From: Planctomycetota bacterium
Lineage (GTDB): Bacteria; Planctomycetota; UBA1135; UBA2386
Assembly (NCBI GenBank): GCA_016716265.1
Contig: JADJWQ010000001.1
Location: 496,001 to 560,000 of the forward strand
Direction of reading: 5' to 3'
Length of the DNA stretch: 64,000 nucleotides
Below the pieces are notes generated by a model that was not told the origin of the DNA, ran no database searches, and saw nothing but the letters and a program-made list of their open reading frames with translations. Positions within the stretch are counted from its first letter, which is position 1. Each line of letters starts with the position of its first letter. Made by a program: the position numbers and the translations under genes. This document shows, in pieces, positions 36,481-46,200 of the stretch.

Positions 36481-36617
36481 GCGGCGGACGACCGACGCAC
36501 GGCTGCGCACCGTGATCGTCCCGAGACGGAGCGCGCCGCCGGGGCTTCCAGCGCAGGCGGACGGCGGTTGGAATCCGGAGCTTCCACGTCGACTGATGCG
36601 CGCGCTCGCGCACCGCG

Positions 36618-39600
36618 ATGACACCACGGCGCTCTGCGGTCCTCTCCTCGCTCCTCGCGGCATGCGTACTCGCGTCGCTCGCGACGGCCCAGTCGCTGGT
36701 CCGCGACATCCGTCCGCCGGATCCGTCCCAGCCGTCGAGTTCGCCGCAGGGCTTCGTCGAGCTCGGCAATGTGGCGATCTTCACCGCGCAGGCCGGACAC
36801 GGCATCGAGCTGTGGCGCACCGACGGCACCGGTGCGGGCACCTATCCGTTGAAGGACATCCAGCCGGGCCCCGCGTCGTCGAGCCCGCGCTCGCTGACCG
36901 TCGCCGGGAACCTGGTCTACTTCGTCGCGACCGTGCCGGGCATCGGCGCGGAGCTATGGCGCACGGACGGCACCGCGGCCGGTACGTTCCTGCTCGCTGA
37001 TTGTTACCCGGGTGACCCGAGCAGCTCCCCCGCCGACCTGACCGATTTCCAGGGCCGCCTCTACTTCAGCGCGTTCGACGCGACGGCAGGGCGCGAGCTG
37101 TGGGTCTCGGACGGCACGGTCGCCGGGACACATCGATTGGTCGACCTCGTGCCCGGACCGGCCTCCTCCAATCCGAGCTCGCTGTGCGTGTTCGGCTCGC
37201 GGCTGTGGTTCGGTGCGACGATCCCCGGCTTCGGTGCCGAGCTCGTCTCGACCGACGGGACGGCGGCGGGCACGAGCCTCGCGGTCGACGTGCAGCCCGG
37301 CCCCAACGGCTCGTCGCCGGCGAACCTGACGGTCGCCCAGGGCGCGCTCTACTTCTCTGCGAACACCGCCGGTGTCGGCACCGAGCTGTGGCGCACCGAC
37401 GGCACCCCGGCCAATACCGCGCTGGCCGCCGACATCCGCCCGGGCGCCGCCGGCTCGAACATCACGTCGGTCACGGCGCTCGACCACCGCGTCGTGTTCG
37501 TCGCGGACGACGGCGTCGCCGGCGCCGAACCCTGGGTGTCCGACGGCGCCCCGGCCGGCACCGTCCTGCTCGCTGACATCTACCCCGGCGTCTCGGGCTC
37601 GGCGTGCCTGCAGCTCACGCGCATCGCGACCGGTGTCGTGCTCTTCTCGGCCAGCCAACCGACCACCGGCACCGAGCTGTGGCGCACCGACGGCACCCCG
37701 GCCGGCACCGCGCTCGTCGTCGATCTGCAGCCGGGCAATACCGCCGGCCAGCCGCTCGACATCACGCCGGCATTCGGCGGTGCGGTGTTCCGCGCGTCGC
37801 TACCGGCAGTCGGCGCCGAGCCGTGCTTCAGCGACGGCACCGCCGCCGGCACCCGCTTGCTGGTCGATCTCGTTCCCGGCGCGGGAAGCTCCGCACCACG
37901 CGACTTCGCACGCTTCGGTGCGCGAGTGCTGTTCGCCGCGAGCAACGCGACGGTCGGCACCGAGCTGTTCGTCACGGACGGCGCGGCAGCCGGCACTGCA
38001 CTGGTCGCCGATCTCGCGCTTCCGCAGGGCGACTCGTCGCCGGCCGGCTTCACGGCGACCGCGAACGGCGTGGTGTTCGGCGCGTCGGACGGGATCGGCG
38101 GACCCGAGCTGTGGGTCAGCGACGGCACCGCCCCGAACACCACGGTGCTCGATCTCGGCGTCGGCTCGGCAGCGCCGACCGATCTCACCGCGTTCGGCGG
38201 CCAGGCCTGGGCAGGGGCCTACGCGCAGACCCTCGGCAACGAGCTGCTCCGCAGCGACGGCACGCAGGCCGGGACGATCATCGCGATCGACGTCCGCGCG
38301 GGCGCGCCATCGTCCTCGCCGACCGACCTTGCGGTCAGCCAGGGTCGCCTGTTCTTCGCCGCGATCGATCAGGCCGGACGCGAGCCGTTCGTGACCGACG
38401 GCACCCAGGCGGGCACCGTGCAGCTCGCGGACGTGTACCCGGGCAGCGGCAGCTCGACGCCGATCCGGTTCGTGCCCGCTGGCACCCGCACCGTGTTCCT
38501 CGCGATCAGCCCGACCGCGGGCCAGGAGCTGTGGACGACCGACGGCACGCCGGGCGGCACCGCGCTGCTGGCGGACATCCTGCCCGGCTCGGGAAGCTCG
38601 GGGATCACCGAGCTCGTCTCCGACGGTGCACTGGCCTACTTCGCGCCCTCGCAGACGTCGATCGGACGCGAGCTGTGGCGCACCGATGGCACGCCCGCGG
38701 GCACCATGCCGGTCGTCGACCTGCTCCCCGGTGCGGGCGGCAGCAGCCCGACCCGACTCACGCCATTGACCGGCGGTGGCTGCGCGTTCCTCGCCAATGA
38801 CGGTGGCGGAGCCGGCCAGGAGCTGTTCGTCACCGACGGCACCGCGGCAGGCACGCGGCGCGTGTCCGACGTCGTCCCGGGCACCGGCAATGCCTTGATC
38901 CAGGACCTCGTCGACGTCGGTGGCGCGGTGTTCTTCACTGCCGACGACACCGTGCACGGCCGCGAGCTGTGGCGCTCCGACGGCACGCTCGCCGGCACCG
39001 CGATGGTGAAGGACGTCTACCTCGGCGCCCCCGACGGCGTCCTGGCCGGCACCGTGCGCGCGGTGCCGAGCCTCGGCCTCGCGGCGTTCGCGGCGTCGGA
39101 CGGCACCGACGGCCTGCAGGTCTGGCTGTCCGACGGCACCGCCACCGGCACGCGCCAGGTCGGCAAGATCGGCCCGTGGGCCGGCGTCGGCGCCGTCGAG
39201 CTCGGCGGCTTCACCGCACTCGGCAGCGACATCTGGTTCGAGGCTGACGACGGCATCACCGGCCGCGAGCCGTGGCTGCTGCGCGTCGGCGGCGGCACGG
39301 TCGCGTACGTGCAGCGGTACGGCATCGGCTGCCGCGGCACCGGCCGGCTGGTCCCGGCGATCGCCGGCATCGGCACACCGCGGCTCGGCAATGCCACCTT
39401 CGCCACCGAGCTGACGCTGGCGCGCCCGCTGTCCCTGACGGTCCTCGACGCCGCGCTGTTCCCGAGCAACACGATCCTCGGCAGCTGTCGCCTGTTGCTC
39501 GGCCTGCCGCTGTACGACCTCGGCACGGCGATGACCGACGCCAATGGCCGCGCGACGACGCCGGTCCCGATCCCGAGCCTCCCGAGCCTCGCCGGCGTCC

Positions 39601-39695
39601 AGCTCTACGGCCAATACGTGACGCTCGACCCGAACGGCGACCTGTTCGGCCTCGCCACGCTGAGCGACGGGTTGCAGATGGTGCTCGGCAACTGA
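36618..39695 (+). CDS. Secreted ELWxTDGT-repeat protein
   Basis: The 1025-residue product starts MTPRRSAVLSSLLAACVLAS (signal peptide) and is built of about eighteen repeats of roughly 48-50 residues. Each contains ELWRTDGTxAGT-like motifs (for example ELWRTDGTPAGTALVVDLQP and ELFVTDGAAAGTALVADLAL) and a downstream PG(A/S)(G/A)SS turn. These are probable beta-propeller or solenoid units. After residue 890 the repeat ends and a distinct C-terminal domain begins (YGIGCRGTGRLVPAIAGIG, then TDANGRATTPVPIPSLPSL). I associate this domain with secreted proteins of planctomycete-like bacteria. Function unknown, probably extracellular. Confidence 0.85.
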   Translation: MTPRRSAVLSSLLAACVLASLATAQSLVRDIRPPDPSQPSSSPQGFVELGNVAIFTAQAGHGIELWRTDGTGAGTYPLKDIQPGPASSSPRSLTVAGNLVYFVATVPGIGAELWRTDGTAAGTFLLADCYPGDPSSSPADLTDFQGRLYFSAFDATAGRELWVSDGTVAGTHRLVDLVPGPASSNPSSLCVFGSRLWFGATIPGFGAELVSTDGTAAGTSLAVDVQPGPNGSSPANLTVAQGALYFSANTAGVGTELWRTDGTPANTALAADIRPGAAGSNITSVTALDHRVVFVADDGVAGAEPWVSDGAPAGTVLLADIYPGVSGSACLQLTRIATGVVLFSASQPTTGTELWRTDGTPAGTALVVDLQPGNTAGQPLDITPAFGGAVFRASLPAVGAEPCFSDGTAAGTRLLVDLVPGAGSSAPRDFARFGARVLFAASNATVGTELFVTDGAAAGTALVADLALPQGDSSPAGFTATANGVVFGASDGIGGPELWVSDGTAPNTTVLDLGVGSAAPTDLTAFGGQAWAGAYAQTLGNELLRSDGTQAGTIIAIDVRAGAPSSSPTDLAVSQGRLFFAAIDQAGREPFVTDGTQAGTVQLADVYPGSGSSTPIRFVPAGTRTVFLAISPTAGQELWTTDGTPGGTALLADILPGSGSSGITELVSDGALAYFAPSQTSIGRELWRTDGTPAGTMPVVDLLPGAGGSSPTRLTPLTGGGCAFLANDGGGAGQELFVTDGTAAGTRRVSDVVPGTGNALIQDLVDVGGAVFFTADDTVHGRELWRSDGTLAGTAMVKDVYLGAPDGVLAGTVRAVPSLGLAAFAASDGTDGLQVWLSDGTATGTRQVGKIGPWAGVGAVELGGFTALGSDIWFEADDGITGREPWLLRVGGGTVAYVQRYGIGCRGTGRLVPAIAGIGTPRLGNATFATELTLARPLSLTVLDAALFPSNTILGSCRLLLGLPLYDLGTAMTDANGRATTPVPIPSLPSLAGVQLYGQYVTLDPNGDLFGLATLSDGLQMVLGN

Positions 39696-39771
39696 CCGCG
39701 GACCCGGTCACGACTCGGCACGCACTCCGGCGCCGAGCCGCACCACCCGCCGCGGCAGCGGCACGGCTCCG

Positions 39772-41271
39772 TCAACGGAGCAGACCGCTCTCGCCGAGTC
39801 CGGTCAGGAAGGCCTCGAGGTCCAGCTCGGGCCAGGGCAGCGTGATCGTCACCAGGTCGTCCGCGGTCGTGATCCGCAGCGACTCGGAAAGGTCGAGCAT
39901 GGGATCGAGCTTCGGCTCGTCATCGATCAGTTGCTGGACCATGCGTGGCAGGCCGCGCAGGACACCGGTGACGGCCCGGGCCGCGGCGTCGTTCTCGAAG
40001 CGGCTCGTCAGCACGACGTCGCCGCCCGGCGTCTTCGGCACCGACAGCGTGGCCATCGTCGGCGCGAAGCGGCGCGCCCCTTCGTCGAGCTCCCAGGCGG
40101 GATTGCGGCAGGCGACGACCGGCGCGGACCCGGCAGTCAGGATCCTCGCGATCGCATCGGCCACCTCCGCGGTCAGCCGTGGCGACTGGCGCGGTCCGCT
40201 GCGCAGCACGAGTCGGCTCGGAGCGATCTCGAACGCGAATCCATCCGGGTCCCCGGCGCTGACGTACAACGTGCCGTCGTCACCTCGATGATGGTCGATC
40301 GCGTACTGCTGCAGCCCGCGCTCCACTGCGGCGACGTCGAACTCGCCCTGGTGAACGAGCAGCCCCGGCCAGCCGGCGCCGGGCGGCTCCGAGCTCGGGG
40401 CGAAGGCGAGGAACGTCCGGTCGACGCGGTGGTTGCCGAAGCGCTTGACCAGCTCGTAGCCCATCACCCGTGAACCGATATCGACCTGCCAGGCGCGTCG
40501 CAGCATCGCCCAGGCGAACGGCTCGTTCCGACCGGAGTACGCGTTCAGAAGCGACACCCGCGCGAGATACGCGACCCAGCCCGCCAGCGGTGACGTGTTC
40601 GGGAGTCGGTGTTGATCGATCACGGCGAAGACCGTGGCGTCCAGCGGTGACTGTGCGAGAAGCGACCCGAGATCGAGCTGGTCCGCCACGCTCGCCTGGG
40701 GCACGGTCCCGCCGCGCAGCTGCACTGCGGCTCGCTGCGCTGCACGCCGGAGCTCGGGATCGGCGGCCGCGTCGGCGCCGATCCGATCCAGGAGTCCGAG
40801 TGCGGGGCGAAAGCCGCGCTGGGAGGCCGCGCGGATCGCCAGTCGGCGACGCAGTGCGGCGCCCGGCAACGGGTCGTCGAGGCTCCCACCGATGCGCTGC
40901 AGCAGCTCGGCGTCGTCCGTGCCGAGCAGCGCGAAGAACCGATCGGCGTCGGTCAGGCCCAGCAGGTCGGTGTCGCCCGGCGCGATCGCGAACAGCAGTG
41001 CGAACGGAATGACCTGCGACCACGCGCTGTTGCTGAGGGGATCGAACGCGTAGGGGATCGCTTCCGGGTCCGGATCGAACGGATCCTCCAGCCGCAGCGG
41101 GGTGCCGTCCACGGCATCGACCACGTCGAGGCGCAGCGAGCCGTTGTTGCCCAGTCTGCAGCGGATCTCGACCTGCGGTGGGGAATCCCGCCCCGGCTCG
41201 CCCTGGGCCGGGCTCGCGGTCGGGAGAACGGCCCACAGCGAGCCGACGAGCATTGGTCCGAATCGTGCCAT
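39772..41271 (-). CDS. Exported protein of unknown function
   Basis: ATG 41271 (MARFGPMLVGSLWAVLPTAS) gives a signal peptide ending SPAQG and 499 residues. The sequence alternates helical segments (ALLRRAWQVDIGSRVMGYEL; FDVAAVERGLQQYAIDHH) with beta strands and has an acidic middle, but no catalytic motif that I recognise. A longer frame to 41481 would encode low-complexity Arg-rich sequence and is not chosen. It is the second of two adjacent minus-strand genes. Confidence 0.55.
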   Translation of the reverse strand: MARFGPMLVGSLWAVLPTASPAQGEPGRDSPPQVEIRCRLGNNGSLRLDVVDAVDGTPLRLEDPFDPDPEAIPYAFDPLSNSAWSQVIPFALLFAIAPGDTDLLGLTDADRFFALLGTDDAELLQRIGGSLDDPLPGAALRRRLAIRAASQRGFRPALGLLDRIGADAAADPELRRAAQRAAVQLRGGTVPQASVADQLDLGSLLAQSPLDATVFAVIDQHRLPNTSPLAGWVAYLARVSLLNAYSGRNEPFAWAMLRRAWQVDIGSRVMGYELVKRFGNHRVDRTFLAFAPSSEPPGAGWPGLLVHQGEFDVAAVERGLQQYAIDHHRGDDGTLYVSAGDPDGFAFEIAPSRLVLRSGPRQSPRLTAEVADAIARILTAGSAPVVACRNPAWELDEGARRFAPTMATLSVPKTPGGDVVLTSRFENDAAARAVTGVLRGLPRMVQQLIDDEPKLDPMLDLSESLRITTADDLVTITLPWPELDLEAFLTGLGESGLLR

Positions 41272-41380
41272 GGAGCCGGGATCATAGAGGCCGCGCCGAT
41301 CGAGGCGACGCCCGGCCGGACGCCCTGCGCTGATGACCCGGTCCGAAGCCTCGGGAAGTACTCCCTCGGCTCCGCTGCGG

Positions 41381-41989
41381 TCAGCGCTCCCGGCTGGCTC
41401 CGGTCGTCGTTCCCGTCTCCCTGCCACTCCCCGGCGCATCGCGATCGGGAGCCGCGACCTCGCTCTGCAGTCGGATGTCACCGTCGATCGGGGTGTAGAC
41501 GAGGGTCATCGGCTGGAACGAAGACTCGCCACTGCGCCTGAATTGGAGGATGACGGTCTGCGAGCGCGACTCGTCGGCATGCACGTACCACTGCTTGCCG
41601 AAGCTGTCGGTGTCGATCCGGACGATCGGGCTCCAGGGCCGACCGTCCGGCCAGGAGCCCACCATGTCCGGAGCACCGTAGGCGCCGTTGAGCACCGGAA
41701 CGCGTGACCCGTCGGGCAATGCGATGGAGCGCTTCTCCTCCGGGACCTGATCGTCCAGTGGAACGTCGCGCCGATACTCGTCGATCGGGACCGAGGACAC
41801 GATCCGAGGGGAATCCGCCGGGTCGGAGGGGCGGCTCACCGGAGCGGGCGTCGCCCCGTCTCCCGCGTCGCTCGATCGAATACCGACTGCAGGCGACGCC
41901 GGTATCCGGTCCGGCCCGTGCCGGCTCGCCAGGTAGGCGACCGCGCCGGCCGCCAGGAGAGCGACGATCGCCAAGGGCACTCGGAGCAT
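41381..41989 (-). CDS. Hypothetical single-helix exported protein
   Basis: The 202-residue product begins with a short cytoplasmic stub and one membrane helix (LAIVALLAAGAVAYLASRHG, about residues 6-25). A Pro/Ser/Asp-rich linker follows, then a small folded part rich in aromatic and charged residues (DSFGKQWYVHADESRSQTVI). It is probably membrane-anchored with the bulk outside. No family recognised. It lies 109 bp from the downstream exported-protein gene. Confidence 0.5.
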   Translation of the reverse strand: MLRVPLAIVALLAAGAVAYLASRHGPDRIPASPAVGIRSSDAGDGATPAPVSRPSDPADSPRIVSSVPIDEYRRDVPLDDQVPEEKRSIALPDGSRVPVLNGAYGAPDMVGSWPDGRPWSPIVRIDTDSFGKQWYVHADESRSQTVILQFRRSGESSFQPMTLVYTPIDGDIRLQSEVAAPDRDAPGSGRETGTTTGASRER

Positions 41990-42186
41990 CGATGAATAGG
42001 CTGCACAGGAGAGGCGGAGGCGGAACCGACCCGGGTCATCGGTCCGAGGGCGCGATGGTACACTCCCGGCTGCGCAGGTGCCCGACAGACCGCACGCGAA
42101 GGGTCCTCGGCACGCGCGCCTCTCTCTCCCGTCTTCTCGCTTCGTCGGGCGCGCTCGCCAACGCGCCCTGGTCCATCAGGAGGCCC

Positions 42187-43224
42187 ATGCGACTCCAGCC
42201 TGCGATCCTCGCTTTCACCGTGGCCCTCGGAACCGCGGCATCCGCGCAGAACGTCATCAACGAGTACGTGATCTACCCGGGCAGCCTCGGTCGCTACTAC
42301 GACCGTGGCAACCTCGGCGTCAGCCAGGGTGAGGTCCTCCAGGGCTACCACAAGAGCACCCTGGCCGGGCTGGGCGACGACGGATCCGCCGCACGGATCG
42401 AATCGATCGTCACGCCGATCGCCGACTTCCGCAACAACACGCAGGAGACCTACGACGTCGTCGTGCGTGGCGGCTCCGACGCCGCGGGACCCGACCTGAC
42501 GGTCGCGCCGCTCGGCGAGGTGCTCGGCCTCAACACGCCGCTGCTCACCAACGGCAACCGCACCGCCTGGTATCTGAATGCTCGGCTCTCGGTGCCGATC
42601 CCGATCCCGCAGAACGACTTCTTCACGGTCGGGCTGCGCTTCGAAGCCGAGCCGACCTGGCCGAACGACGGCAATGCCGTCATGGTCAGCCCGATGGCCT
42701 CGCACGGGAGTGGCATGCAGCAGGAGGATCAGGTGTGGAACGTCGTCGGCGACGCCTCGAACGGCAACGCCGGCGGCGCTGTCGTCTCCCAGCCGATCGG
42801 CAGGGTCTCCTACCACATGCGGGTCGGCACGTCACAGCCCGTCTTCCAGCTCGGCGTGGACGATCTCGGCACGCTTCGCTTCGGCTATGGCGGCATGTTC
42901 CCCCAATCGGGCGTGTCGACGCTCGCCGCAATGGTGCAGCACCGTTCGGCGGCGGCCGCCGGCCAGGGGCGCGCGTTCATCCTCGCCGCCATGCCGATCT
43001 GGACCCTCAGCCTGCCGATCCCGGGGATCAACAACCGGCTGTGGCTGAACCCCACCGTCCTGATACCGCTCGGGAGCTTCCCGCTCGCGGCGAGCGACGG
43101 GATCGGGTCGGTGTCCCTGTTCCCGATCCCCCCCGTCCTGCCGGGAGCGACGGTCGGGTTCCAGGCCCTGACGACCGATGGCGCGAGCTTCTGGCTGACG
43201 AACGCCCAGAACTGCCGCATGTGA
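42187..43224 (+). CDS. Secreted protein with a beta-rich C-terminal domain
   Basis: AGGAGG lies six bases before ATG 42187. The 345-residue product has a signal peptide (MRLQPAILAFTVALGTAASA) and a body of beta strands and aromatic motifs (YYDRGNLGVSQGEVLQGYH; FFTVGLRFEAEPTWPNDGN). The last 130 residues (LWLNPTVLIPLGSFPLAASD, then FPIPPVLPGATVGFQAL) have the same Pro/Leu-rich pattern as the C-terminal domain of the ELWxTDGT protein at 39695, suggesting a shared sorting or stability module. Function unknown. Confidence 0.6.
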   Translation: MRLQPAILAFTVALGTAASAQNVINEYVIYPGSLGRYYDRGNLGVSQGEVLQGYHKSTLAGLGDDGSAARIESIVTPIADFRNNTQETYDVVVRGGSDAAGPDLTVAPLGEVLGLNTPLLTNGNRTAWYLNARLSVPIPIPQNDFFTVGLRFEAEPTWPNDGNAVMVSPMASHGSGMQQEDQVWNVVGDASNGNAGGAVVSQPIGRVSYHMRVGTSQPVFQLGVDDLGTLRFGYGGMFPQSGVSTLAAMVQHRSAAAAGQGRAFILAAMPIWTLSLPIPGINNRLWLNPTVLIPLGSFPLAASDGIGSVSLFPIPPVLPGATVGFQALTTDGASFWLTNAQNCRM

Positions 43225-43299
43225 CGCCACGGCGGACTCACCGCCGGCAGCTCGCTCGCAACGGATCCAGTCGTCTTCCCGACCGGACCATGCCGCTGG

Positions 43300-46200
43300 T
43301 CACGGATTCCGCTCGTCCGTCGCCGGGCACCCCTCGTAGACGCCGCCCGTCGTCAGCCGCTCGTGCTTCATGACGACGGTGTGAGGCTCGACACGGCAAT
43401 GCGCGCCGAGCTCGGCGCCGTACATCAGCACCGCGTTCGCGCCGACGCTCGCGCCGGGATGGATGGTGACGCGGTCGATCTTCAGCACGCGATCCTCGAA
43501 ACTGTGGGCCTGGAACAGGCCGTCGACGGTCGCGCCGTCGCCGAACGACAGCATGTCGGGGTCGACGACCTGGGCGAAGCCGCGGCCGAGCACGACGCGG
43601 CGGCCGATCCGCATGCCCATCGCGCGCAGGTAGGGCGTCAGCAGCAGCGTGCCCTCGAGCGCTGCGAGCACGTTGCGCGCGAGCCGCTGCCACGCGACGT
43701 AGACGAAGTCCCAGCGACTGCACCAGCATGACCACAGCGCGTGGCGGCCGGGTTGCACTCGGCCGAGCAGCGCCCACTTGAGCACGAGCACGATCGCCGC
43801 GGCCGACGCGCCCGTCACCAGCGTCGCCGCGACCGCGCCGGGCAGCGTCCAGTCCATCGCGGCCGCGACGGCGATCCAGCCGACCAGCAGCGCCAGCGAG
43901 ACGGCTGGCAATGCGAAGCGCAGCAGCTCCCACAGCACACGGTTCACGCGACGCACGAGCGAAGGCGCGTGCGTCAGCCGCCGGTCCATCGTGACGACCT
44001 CGCGGCGCGGCAGCTCGAACGGGGGGTGACCGAACCACGACGTGCCGGCTCGCACGACCGTGGCGTCGGCGACCGTGCACACGCCGAGCAGCACGTCGCC
44101 CGGCAGCGCGGTGCCCGGCGTCACGACGACGTGGTTGCCGAGGAAGGTGCCCGGGCCGAGCGCGACCGGTGCGACGGTCACCGTGCCACGGTCGACGCGC
44201 GGGCCACCGAGGTAGATGCCGTCGGCGAAGAAGCTGCCGGCGCCGATCGTGACCTGCTCGGGCAGCACGTCGACGATCGTGCTGATCTCGCAGCCCGGCC
44301 CGACGCGCATGCCGGCGAGCCGTAGCCAGCCGGGCCACAGCACGCTGCCGCTGAGCCACGTACCGGCGTCCTCGAGCACCCGCGTGCGCAGCCAGACCCG
44401 CAGCCAGGTCGCGCCGAACCGCGGATACACACCGGCCGACACGCGCCCGACCGCGCGCACGACCACCGCGCTCGCGCACAGACCCAGTGGGAGTTGCAAT
44501 GCGACCAGCACCAGGATCCAGCCGACCGCCACCGGCGCCGCCAGCGGATCGAGCAGGAAGCCGATCGCCGTCGCCGTGTCGACGTCGAACCGGATCGCCG
44601 CGGCGACCGCCAGCACGACCGTCGCCAGCGAACGCGCGACGCCGCGAAGACCGCGCAGGGCGACCAACGCGACGCCGTGCACGAGCGGCGACCAGGCCCG
44701 CTCGCCGCCGCTCGGCGCGGGCGGCGAACCGACCTTCCCGGCCGGCCGCGCCGGCACCCCGTCCCAGCGCTCGCCAGCCGGCACGCGCGCCCCGCCCGGC
44801 AGCGATGACAGCGCAGCCAGCTCTGCACCATCGCCGAGTTCGGTGTCGCCGGCCATGCCGGCGCGCACGTCGAGCACGGCGTCGCGGCCGACCCGTACGG
44901 CGGCGAACGCGATGTGCCCGGCGCGCAGCTCGACCGTGCGGACGGCCGCGTCCCGCGCGAGCGTGGCACCATCGCCGATCTCGAGGAGATCGAACGCGGC
45001 GCCGGTCAGGTCGACGCCGCGGTGCAGGTGCACGCGACGGCCGATCCGCGCGCCCAGCGCGCGCAGGATCGCGGCCTGGAACACGGTGCCGACGAGCAGT
45101 CCGAACGGGACGAGCCGGACCGCACGAGTGACGATCCAATGCCGCAACCACAGTCCGCCCCAGACCGGCGCGAGCGCCGGCCGGTAGGTGCCGATCAGAG
45201 CGCGCTTGGCCACGACGGCAACGGCGACCGACACCGGCAGCCACGCGAGCGCGAGCAGCCCGGCGAGGAAAGGTGCGACCAGCAGGAGCGGCACGACGCC
45301 GAGCGTCGCGACCAGCCAGGGCAGCACGCGGAACCAGCCGAGCCACGCGAACGCGCTGCCTGCCAGCACGGCCGTCAGCAGCACGAGCGCTTGCAGTGCG
45401 GTCGTCAGGAGCGGCCGCGCGACCCCCGCGCTCGGCGCGGCGGTGGGTCCCCGCCCGCCGGCCGGGCAGCCGGCGTGCGGAGTCCGCAGCCGCCCGGCCA
45501 GCCCGCGCGCGGTGCGCAGCCGGTAGACGTCACGGACGGTCGCGGCGGCGGTGGCCGGCTCGCCCCGCAGTGCGGAGACGAGCTCCGCCGCGCGCACCGA
45601 GTCACCGCCGGCGTCGAAGAAGTCGACGTCGGTGCCGACCCGCGGCAGCCCGAGGCAGCGGGCGAACGCCGTGGCGACCTGCCGCTCGAGCTCGTCGCGC
45701 GGTGGCTCGCCGTCCGCGGCGAGGTCGTCGGCCGGCGCGTCGAGCACCGGCAGGCGTGCGCGGTCCAGCTTGCCGCCGACCGTCGTCGGCAGCGCGCTCA
45801 GCACGGCGATTCGACTCGGCACCTTCACGCCTGGCAGCTCCCTGCGCAGCGTCGCCAGGATCGCGTCGAGGTCCGGCGGCGTGGCCGGGAGGGCCGGCAC
45901 CACGTAGCCGGCGAGACGCGCGGCCGCACCGTCGCCATGCACGCGGCACGCGGCGGCGGCGACGCCGGGCAAGGCGGCGAGGCGGGCCTCGATCTCCTCC
46001 AGCTCGATGCGGTGGCCGCGCAGCTTCACCTGCTGGTCCGCGCGGCCGAGGCAGGTCAGCGCACCGTCCGGACCGCGCCGCACGAGATCGCCGGTGCGGT
46101 AGAGCCGGCCGCGACCGGGCACCTCGACGAAGCGCTCGGCGGTCAGCTCCGGCCGGCCGAGGTAACCGCGCGCGACGCCGACACCGCCGATCCACAGCTC

